From the NCBI GenBank assembly GCA_028673005.1, contig CM054117.1:34754561-34818560 (forward strand): a stretch of DNA of 64,000 bases, given 5' to 3'. The notes beneath the pieces are model-generated. The model searched no databases. It saw only the letters and a list, made by a program, of their open reading frames with translations, and was not told the origin of the DNA. A program made the translations under genes and the position numbers. This stretch comes from Tanypteryx hageni. Lineage: Eukaryota > Arthropoda > Insecta > Odonata > Petaluridae. The stretch's first letter is position 1. Every line of letters starts with the position of its first letter. This document shows, piece by piece, positions 56,216-64,000 of this stretch.

Positions 56216-59139
56216 ATGAGTTCTCTCGGGGTAAAACAATCCGGAGGTAAAATAGTCCCCCAATCGGATCTCTGGGCGGGGACTGCCTTGAGGAAAACAT
56301 TTGTCGAAAGTAAATTACGAATAGGGACTTGGAACGTAAGAACTATGAGAAAGGCAGGAAAGCTAGAGAATTTGAAAGAAGAAATAGAGTGGACATTATA
56401 GGGCTAAGCGAAACTAGATGGGAGGGAGAAGGACAGTTCGACTCGGAAGAATTCACGGTAGTTTATTCTGGAGGAAATAGTGGGGAAAGGGGAGTAGCTC
56501 TGGTACTTAGGAAAGATATTATGAAAAGCGTGACCAAGATAATAGCAACGAACGATAGACTGATGGCAATAAAGCTAGAAGCAGTCCCAGTGGACATGCT
56601 GATAATCCAGGTATATATGCCAACGTCAGCTCATGACGATGAAGAAATAGATGAAATCTATGAGCAAATTAATGAAATTTACGAAGAAGACGGAAGAGGA
56701 AAGGTAAACTGCATAATAATGGGAGATTGGAACAGCATAGTCGGAGAAGGACAGGAAGAAAATGTTGTCGGGCAATACGGACTTGGGAAGAGAAATCGAG
56801 GAGGGGAGAAACTCGTAGAATTCTGCATCAATAATGACCTTGTAGTGACTAATACATGGTTCAAAAACCATAAACGAAGGTTATACACATGGAAAAGCCC
56901 AGGAGATAGGATGAGATGCCAAATAGATTACATCCTTGTAAAACAAAGATTCAGGAACAGCATAAAGAACGCCAAGGCATTGCAAGGAGCAGACATTGAT
57001 TCAGATCACAGCCTTCTAATACTTGACGTGAATACAAAGCTCAAACAAATAAGAAAAACGAGAAGAGAAAGACAGACCTGGGACCTAGAAAAACTGAAAG
57101 AAAGGCAGGATGTAGTCAGCATGAAGTTGGAAGATAACCTAAGAAAGTTGGAAAACAAACCGAAGACCGTTGATATAGAATGGGATGAAATTAAAACCAG
57201 TATCAAGGATACCTTGGATAAAGAGATTGGAAAACAAGAAAAGAAAATCAGAAAACCATGGATCACGAAGGAAATGCTGGAGAAAATGGATGAGAGACGA
57301 AAATGGAAAAACGTTAACAGTGAAGAAGGTAGAGCCAACTATAGGCGTATAAACAATGAGTTGAGAAGGGTAACAGATAAAGCTAGAGAAAATTGGATAA
57401 AAGGAAAATGCGATGAAATTGAACAGATGGAGAAGTTAGGACGGTACGATATGATGTACGCTAGGGCACTGGAATTAGAAGATAAGAAGTCTAATGGAAT
57501 TTGTGGTAAAGGAATTATGAATACAGATGGGAAGATAGTCTCAGAAACAAAGGATGTAGCACAGGTATGGGAAGAATACATTAAGGAATTATACAGCAAA
57601 CAGGCAGGAGCGGCAAAAATAGAACTAGAAAATGAGGAAAACATTGAAGAAGACAACTTGGGACCAAGTATTATGGAGAGCGAAGTAGAAAAGGCGATAG
57701 TGGAACTAAAGAAGGGGAAAGCCACTGGCAGCGATGGAATACCGGCTGAGATACTTAAAGTCATAGGATCAGAAGGACTAAAAGCGATCACGAAATTAAT
57801 TAATAAGATTTACGACACGGGAGAGTGGCCTCAGGATTTCCTAGAAGTAACAATGATCCCTCTAAAGAAGAAGCCAAAAGCAATGCAGTGTAAAGATTAC
57901 AGAACTATAAGCCTTCTGTCACACACATCGAAGATCATCACGAGGATTCTTAATAAAAGGCTGGAGAAAAAGGCAGAAGAAATAATAGGGGAAGATCAAT
58001 TCGGTTTCAGAAAAGGATGAGGAACTAGAGATGCTATAGGAGTAGTTAGAATCATATCAGAAAGGGCAATAGAATACAGTCAAGATATCTGCGCATGTTT
58101 CGTAGACTGGCAGAAGGCCTTTGATAGAGTAAATTGGGTCAAGTTGATGAAGATATTAAAGGATATACGTGTAGACTGGAAAGACAGAAGACTGATTAGG
58201 AATCTATATGAGAATCAAGTTGTAAAGGTCAGGTTTGAGAATGTGGACACCTGCGGAATAAATATCGGTAGAGGAGTAAGACAAGGCTGCTGCCTATCGC
58301 CAACCCTATTCAATATATATGGAGAAAGTCTAATGCAAGAAGCTTTAGAAGGCACAGGGGATTTCAAAATTGGAGGAAGGATTATAAGAACAGTGAAATA
58401 CGCAGATGATCAAGTACTTCTAGCAAGAAAGGAAGAGGAGCTACAAAAAATGATAAATAGACTAGTGATAACAGGTAGAAAATACGGTATGGAAATAAAT
58501 ACAGAAAAATCCAAGGTCATTCGAATATCGGGTAAAGAAGAGAATCTGAACATAACTATTGGGGGAAAGCCATTAGAACAAGTTTCAGAATATAAATACC
58601 TTGGAAGTAACATAACACGAGAGGCAAAATGTACGGATGAGATCAAAACTAGAATAGGAAAAGCAAAAGCAGCTTTCAGGAGAAAGAAACAACTACTTAC
58701 AGGGAATATAAGGGAAGATATCCGCAAGAAGTTGATAAAATGCTACGTATGGAGTATAGCATTGTATGGGGCAGAAACATGGACGCTAAGGAAAAATGAC
58801 ATCAAATACTTGGAAAGCTTTGAAATGTGGACTTGGAGGAGAATGCTGAAGATAAAATGGACAGATAGGGTGAAAAACGATGAAGTGCTACGAAGAATAG
58901 GAGAGAAGCGAATGATTATACAGACTATCAGAAAGAGGAAGGCTAACTGGGTTGGACATTACCTGAGGAGAGAGAGTATGATTAAAGACGTGTTAGAAGG
59001 AAAACTAGATGGGAAAAGGGAAAGAGGTAGGAAAAGGTTTCAGCTGATAGACGATTTGAAAGGGAAAGAGAGTTATCAAGATATGAAGAGGACAGCGGAA
59101 AATAGGAGTATGTGGAGAACCAGGTTTAACCATGAATAA
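56216..59139 (+). pseudogene. Endonuclease-reverse transcriptase of RTE copy B, two lesions
   Basis: Very close to the copy A protein over its full length. A deletion of about 10 bases near 56385 shifts the frame just after the first endonuclease motif; the frame then continues as 56329-58020. A TGA at 58018-58020 interrupts the RT at the FGFRK-GTRDA motif, where copy A has an arginine codon. The remainder (58021-59139) is in the same frame and carries GVRQGCCLSP, YADDQVLLA and the C-terminal region. The catalytic residues are intact, but the copy cannot make a full protein. Few substitutions separate it from copy A, so both lesions look recent. Confidence 0.9.
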
Positions 59140-59172
59140 TCACGGACCTGTCTACGGACAGACTACCTATGA

Positions 59173-59173
<1 letters not shown>

Positions 59174-59215
<42 letters not shown>
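59174..59215. repeat. (TA)n microsatellite after RTE copy B
   Basis: Continuation of the TA tract interrupted by the LINE; it borders the next DNA transposon. Confidence 0.95.
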
Positions 59216-59218
<3 letters not shown>

Positions 59219-59219
<1 letters not shown>

Positions 59220-61471
59220 TAGGGTGGTCCTTATAATGGGGGGGAAACAAACATTTTATTTTGAATAGGGGCACCAGCCTATCTTGTTCCAATATTAAAA
59301 AAAATAATATTCCCAAAATTTGGTAAATTTTAGATGAAATTTAGAGGTTGCTACCAAAGTTTGAAACATTAAATTTTCTTTATTTTAAACAAAATTCAAT
59401 ACAGTACAAAGCATATAAAATTTAGAGTTGGTAATTTCCATGCTACATTGTCACATGATGAACATAACAATACTGACACAGTGGTATATTAATTGTTTGT
59501 GGGAAGTGATCCCTTCGCAAAGTCTGGATATCTCCTCCGATGATTGCTGACAACCTACAGAAGAAATTGCTTTTGCTGTTCACCCTGGGTGTGTAATCAA
59601 TTGTATTCCTCGATCAGGGCAACTCCACATTCTGCTGTATCGTTAATGCAATTGATGGACCTGATGCACTTTTCTGTGGCAATGTAGTTCCCATCAGAAG
59701 CCCAGAGTTTGGGATCCAATTCTGTGAATTTTGAGTCAAGACCAAGTATGTCAAAAAACCTCCAAGTGTTGGCTGACACAAAATAGTCCAAATTTTTCTC
59801 CAAGATGCTATCCAGATCGACAGTCACTCTCTTTGAGTGGTCCTCATTGCCATCATTTTGGAGAGCTTGAATCAATTTGGCTTTTGTATCTATTGATACT
59901 TTTTTATCAAAGAATGCAAGGGCAACCAGCTCTTCGCTAAGGTACCACAGATGAGGAGCAAGTTTCTTCAGAGCAGCATTGGCAACTATTGAGTTTGTAG
60001 TCTTGTACTGCTGGAGGTTCTTCAACAGCATCAGGTCATTTAAAGGTGCAGCAGTTGGAAGTGCAGCTTGAAACCACGCCTTCAAATAGAATCTCACAAC
60101 AAAAATTACTGTCCCTTATCCCAGCTTCCTCTTTTGTCTTCAATGGAAACTGTCATTTGAACATCAACAGTTTGATAGCATAAATGGCTTTGGCCATCCA
60201 ACGAGCCTTATGCATTGCACCAGGAGCAAGAAATCTAATTCTCCAAGAAGATTCACTTCCAAGAAAGGTGATAGAGATTTCCAGGAGTTCTCTGTAATCA
60301 TCACGAGGTTGCTGCTGGTTCAGTTGTTCGGTAGCAAAAGTGATTATTTCGTCTTTCATATTGGCAACAGCACTGGCAGTGAACTCATCATCAAGTGCAG
60401 TTCTGTATTCAGACTTATTCAGTGACACCAAATGAGCTTGAAATCGCTTGAAGATTAGTATTTCTGGGCTTGCTGATGGACTTACGATGACAGAGAAGAC
60501 AGCTTCCAGTACCAGCTCCAATATGTGGTGCCTGCAGGGAATGTAGAGAAGGTTCTTGTCTAATTTCTGTTCAATCCAAAGGCATGCTCCATTTTTTCTT
60601 CCAGTATTTGACGCAGTAGTGTCAAAACACATTCCTTTCACTTTCTCTGCTAGATTCCACAGTTACAAAGTTTCAACAACAGCCTTGCCCATTTCCAATC
60701 CAGTTCCAGCTGCAATTTTTGGAACATTGGTCATTTTACGGGTAGTAGGACTAACAGTAGCCATTTCTTCATAAAAGTAAACCTGAAAGTAAAGGGAAAA
60801 AATTAGCTAACTTACTTCTGTTGTCATTAGTTTATTTTTTGGTGTTCAGCAGAATGCAGTACAAAACTTACAAACTGGGAGTGCACTGTATTGTAATCTC
60901 CTATGAGTCAGGTTCACTTGAGTCTCCACACAATAACTTTATGGGAGAAAACCCTTGGCTGAACTGCACTCTTTGGCTGCCTGATGACAACTGAACTCAC
61001 TGCACTAGGTAGGCTGCTTATATAGTTTATGCCATAGATTGTTCCAGAAGGTTCTAGAACGTTTTGGACAGTTCTAGATTGTTCCAAAAGACCTGATATG
61101 GACTATTACATAAAACAAAGAGTGCTCCTGCAAGTGGACTTATGCAGGATTTCTGAGGGGTACATCTGAAAGGTTATATCTATTGCAGTATTGCGTAACA
61201 TTGACCAATGGGTGCTGCATCACAATTTTCAATACTAAGTATCTACAATTAACAATTCAATTCAAATAAGTTTAAAATTTAAACTAATTTAAAAATGAGT
61301 GCACCTATGTTTAGCATTATGATACATTGTGATTTTTCAGATCTTGGTAGCGACCTCTAAATATTATTCAAAACTAACCTAATTTTACCAAAATTATTTC
61401 TTTCATAATGGAACAGATTCAAAATGTGCCCCCTCCAGTTTTCCAAAACTTAAAAATAAGGACCACCCTAA
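59219..61471 (-). mobile_element. DNA transposon of unassigned superfamily with TTAGGGTGGTCCTTAT ends
   Basis: A perfect 16-bp terminal inverted repeat (TTAGGGTGGTCCTTAT at 59219-59234; complement at 61456-61471) bounds a 2.25-kb element in AT-rich DNA; the target duplication cannot be told from the repeat. The minus strand encodes a transposase-like protein in two main pieces, listed separately. The region near 60900-61150 (GTTCCAGAAGGTTCTAGAAC, TTCTAGATTGTTCC) is rich in GTTCTAGA-type repeats, perhaps promoter or transposase sites. Confidence 0.75.
59597..60780 (-). pseudogene. Transposase-like protein of the 59219 element, broken
   Basis: Coding order on the minus strand: near 60775-60650 (YEEMATVSPTTRKMTNVP, AGTGLEMGKAVVETL, then a stop), 60641-60153 (MKGMCFDTTASNTGRKNGAC, CRHHILELVLEAVF, PGAMHKARWMAKAIYAIKLL) and 60097-59597 (FYLKAWFQAALPTAAPLNDL, ALIEEYN). 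The phrases FDTTASNTG...C-RHH and GA-H-ARWMAKAIY recall the D...H layout of RNase H-fold transposases (hAT-like), and related uncharacterised proteins are known to me from invertebrates. One in-frame stop and at least one shift are visible; otherwise the reading is long, so this is a fairly young relic. Confidence 0.62.
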
Positions 61472-62630
61472 TATATAAATATATAAACCCTTTTTAGCAT
61501 TCTTGTGCACATGTTCTTTTCCAAACTCGAGAAGAAATCATCTTTTATGCATATTGTTTTGTTTCTCACTATTTTTACAGTGAAACAAAATCATCAGTTA
61601 CATTCTTGTCTATGCTTTGAAATGTATGTTTTCCCTGACCAGTCTATGGTGTCTGGAATCGTAATAGAAGAATTGTAATCAAGAATAATTATCAGCATTT
61701 TTTTACATGCTGAGTACCATAGAATGGACTTAACCTTGACAGCATTATTTTTTCTTTGAAAATATGGTACATAGGTAAAATTTTTAAATTTCTCCTGTAA
61801 ATCATTAGCTATTTTGCATGTTATATGTTCCCTCAATTAATGACATCACATGTTTTACTTTTGATATGAGGTCTCAGTGCTATGCATTATTACAATAAAT
61901 AATACCTATCTGGAATTATATAATTTATTTTTCTATAGCGAAAGTATATGAAGAACCTTGAAATACAAAAAGTAAAAAAATTCATTCAAAGGAAATATTT
62001 TCATTTCCTGCATTTTTTCGCCTACATTCCAGAATAAATATAGGCTTATAGTTTAGTCATTGTGTCTGTTTGTCTGTCTTCCCCTATTAACTTTTGAACC
62101 AGTAGACCGATTTCCATGACACTTGCTGGAGATCTCTTGCTACTTGGTCCGTGCTCTCGAGGATAGTTTTTGTTGCGAATATTGAAGTCCCGGGTTCTAT
62201 TCCAAGAACTATTCTTCCCATTTGATTTACATGGGAAATCTGAAATCCATCGTGCAAGGTAATTTACTCTTGCACATTAAAATATCTTAGAATTGTAATA
62301 TTGGAGCGCAATTAGTACTATTCTCTGAGGAAAAGAATGAAGATTATAATTTTATATTATAATATGGTAGAGTTTTGCTTATAGCTCATATTTATTTTTA
62401 TTTTAAAGTTATTAAAGCAAATATAAGCATTAAATAGATGATTAAATGGAAAGTTGGCATCATAATTTCCGTTTGAATCATCTTGTTAAAGTTGGAAATG
62501 CTGCTGGGGTCTTATAAGTGGCAATAATATGGTTAAGTAAATGCTGTTCTTTCTGTTTCATTTGCCTACTAGATGAATTAGCCCGTTTATAACAGACTGT
62601 AATCAAACAAATGGCTGAGATATTGAGCGT
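61472..62630. other. Gene-free stretch with a faint Helitron-like segment
   Basis: Around 62060-62140 the run GTGTCTGTTTGTCTGTCTTC followed by AACCAGTAGACCGATTTCCA and TGACACTTGCTGG resembles the 5' part of arthropod Helitrons, but no CTAG end was matched. The frame at 61594-61836 (-) has no family resemblance. Confidence 0.35.
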
Positions 62631-62634
62631 CTTA

Positions 62635-62750
62635 TGGGAGATTGAAATTACCCTTTGGAGTTGAACCCAAGACTTTTTTGAAATTTTTTTGTCATTAACT
62701 ATTGGTATGTGATCATAGCAATCCTATCAAATTTGGTTGTGTGGATTACA
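62635..62750 (+). repeat. Dispersed repeat, copy 1
   Basis: GGGAGATTGAAATTACCCTTTGG, GAACCCAAGAC, TCATAGCAATCCTATCAAATTTGGTTG align with 63295-63410, and partly with 12757-12800. Confidence 0.65.
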
Positions 62751-62769
62751 TTAAAATTAAGGCACTTTC

Positions 62770-62985
62770 CATTCTTCCACCTTTTCTCTCTTCCTCTCTC
62801 CAATCATCATCCAATTCTCTCTCCCCCTCTATCCTCTGGAAAAGTAGACTTCCTAGTCTCCTAATAAAGACCATTACCTATCTGTCTCTCCCTCCTCTGT
62901 CTCCCTCCATCTCCCTCCTTTGCCCCCCTCTCCCTCCTGTCTCTCTCCTTTCTTCCTCTCTCCTTTCTTCCTCTCCTCTCTCACG
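62770..62985. repeat. CT-rich polypyrimidine tract
   Basis: About 215 bases of C/T-rich DNA (CTCTCTCC, TCTCCCTCC motifs). The open frame across it (62702-63085) is a by-product of low complexity. Confidence 0.85.
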
Positions 62986-63294
62986 TATTAAATCATTCAA
63001 AGCACACTTTCCTTACGCATATAGTATAAGGGTTGAGACGATAATACAATCTCGAGGTTTAACAATGACACGGTCGGCAAAGTAACATATCGTTAAAAAG
63101 TTTAAAATTTTCCAATAAATATTACTTATACGTAGAACTTGGGCGACTTTGTATCGTAGGCAAAATGTGACGATAAGAAACGTTATTTATTTAACCTTAA
63201 AACGGTTCAGGTCCGAAGATCGTAGGTCAATTATTTCTAAGTTTAATTTGAAAAAGAGTAAAAGCCTTAAAGTCAAAAAATCGATTTTACGTGT

Positions 63295-63440
63295 TTATGG
63301 GAAATTGAAATAACCCTCTGAAGCCAAACCCGGGACCTTTTTTAAAAACTGTTATGTCATCCGCTAGTGGTTCGTAATCACAGCAATCCTGCCAAATTTG
63401 GTTGAACTGGCTGTAGAAACGGCTGAGATATTGAGAGTTA
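63295..63440 (+). repeat. Dispersed repeat, copy 2
   Basis: GGGAAATTGAAATAACCCTCTG, AAACCCGGGACC, TCACAGCAATCCTGCCAAATTTGG and GGCTGAGATATTGAGAG align with copy 1 and its flank near 62600-62750, in direct orientation about 660 bases apart. Confidence 0.65.
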
Positions 63441-64000
63441 TAGACAGAATGACCAAGTGAATAGGCGTTTTATAGTTAAGGGATTATATCAATAACGTAA
63501 AGGTAGTAATGTCTTAAGGCACCTGTCACTGACACTGTTATTTCATCCGTATTGTATGTTATTCCAGACGATGATATTTGAATTTTGCATTCTGTTCTTT
63601 CAGAATGTATTGCATAAGCTACTGCGCTGGTTTTTCCAAGATCTAGTAAAAAAAGAATGAGAGGAAGGGGGTTTGGAGGCAGTCCCCCACATCAAAGAAA
63701 GAATTATTTATCTATTTGCAAGTATTTATTGGCAAGAATACTGAATCATAAATTTCAAAATATTTTGAAGTTTATACTGGGATTTCTTCACGCCGTATCT
63801 CATTCTCAAATGTTTCTAAAAATTTGTTCGTTTTCGTTTATTTCATTATAAAGTTTCTTTTCGTATTGTTAATAAAACGAATAACAAAATTGTTTAAGTT
63901 GCTAAAATTAAAGTTTCTCACGGGAGGGGAAGACGCTAAACTACATTTGCGCTGACACTGCATGCAAAGGATCACACGAGCGTATGAACAGAAAGAAGCT
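63441..64000. other. Gene-free stretch to the right edge
   Basis: AT-rich. No gene or element recognised. Confidence 0.4.

Larger units (their letters stand above)
55915..59173 (+). mobile_element. RTE/BovB-like LINE, copy B (near-identical to copy A)
   Basis: About 3.26 kb, plus strand. It starts at the same base of the tRNA-like head (GCACTGG) as copy A and ends with the same hairpin (CTGTC-TACG-GACAG, 59148-59161) and a TGATGAT tail. It lies inside a TA microsatellite, so the duplication is hidden in the repeat. An A-rich run (about 55999-56015) follows the head. Together with copy A it defines the family's full length and both termini. Confidence 0.92.

Noticed and set aside
62702..63085. 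127-aa open frame across the CT-rich tract
   Set aside because: Low-complexity Ser/Pro/Leu translation of a polypyrimidine repeat.

Overview
The window looks like a piece of an arthropod nuclear genome (insect or arachnid; I cannot narrow it further). It is AT-rich, has long introns with canonical GT-AG signals, and is dominated by transposable elements. The host genes visible are of arthropod type: a GH18 chitinase-like gene, a cysteine-stabilised alpha-beta defensin, a DUF1091 (CheB/MD-2-like) secreted protein and a cysteine-rich inhibitor of the FPI/IGFBP-N type. All four are split into short exons, so they are assembled here from splice signals and reading phase. No operons, plasmid features or CRISPR arrays are present.

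Layout. 1-676: first three exons (minus strand) of the chitinase-like gene, which runs off the left edge. 744-4012: a full-length RTE/BovB-like LINE with an uninterrupted ORF, a 7-bp target-site duplication and a tRNA-like 5' head. 4.4-13.5 kb: hAT MITEs, a tRNA-Gly-like gene, a Jockey-like LINE relic, transposase scraps and one candidate orphan exon. 13.5-17.4 kb: defensin gene (plus strand) with a Helitron and hAT MITEs in its second intron. 18.1-23.9 kb: DUF1091 gene (minus strand) whose first intron holds a dead Tigger/pogo transposon and a TA microsatellite. 24.3-31 kb: two non-coding terminal-repeat elements, one flanked by a 13-bp duplication. 31.2-34.5 kb: a second, diverged RTE LINE. 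34.9-38.3 kb: piggyBac and hAT transposase pseudogenes. 39-50 kb: MITEs, RT relics, fold-back and tandem repeats, and a 2.56-kb hAT-like element with a perfect 8-bp duplication. 52.2-53.6 kb: FPI-like gene (minus strand). 54.3-61.5 kb: a TA-microsatellite locus into which a Penelope-like element, a second copy of the first RTE LINE and an unassigned DNA transposon are inserted side by side. 61.5-64 kb: repeats and pyrimidine-rich DNA.

The defensin, the chitinase-like protein, the FPI-like inhibitor and the DUF1091 protein are all predicted to be secreted, but nothing in the sequence shows they act together. The most interesting signal is the RTE family at 744-4012 and 55915-59173. Both insertions start at exactly the same base of a tRNA-like module with intact Pol III A- and B-box-like sequences, which suggests that the LINE carries a captured tRNA-type 5' head as part of its mobile unit.
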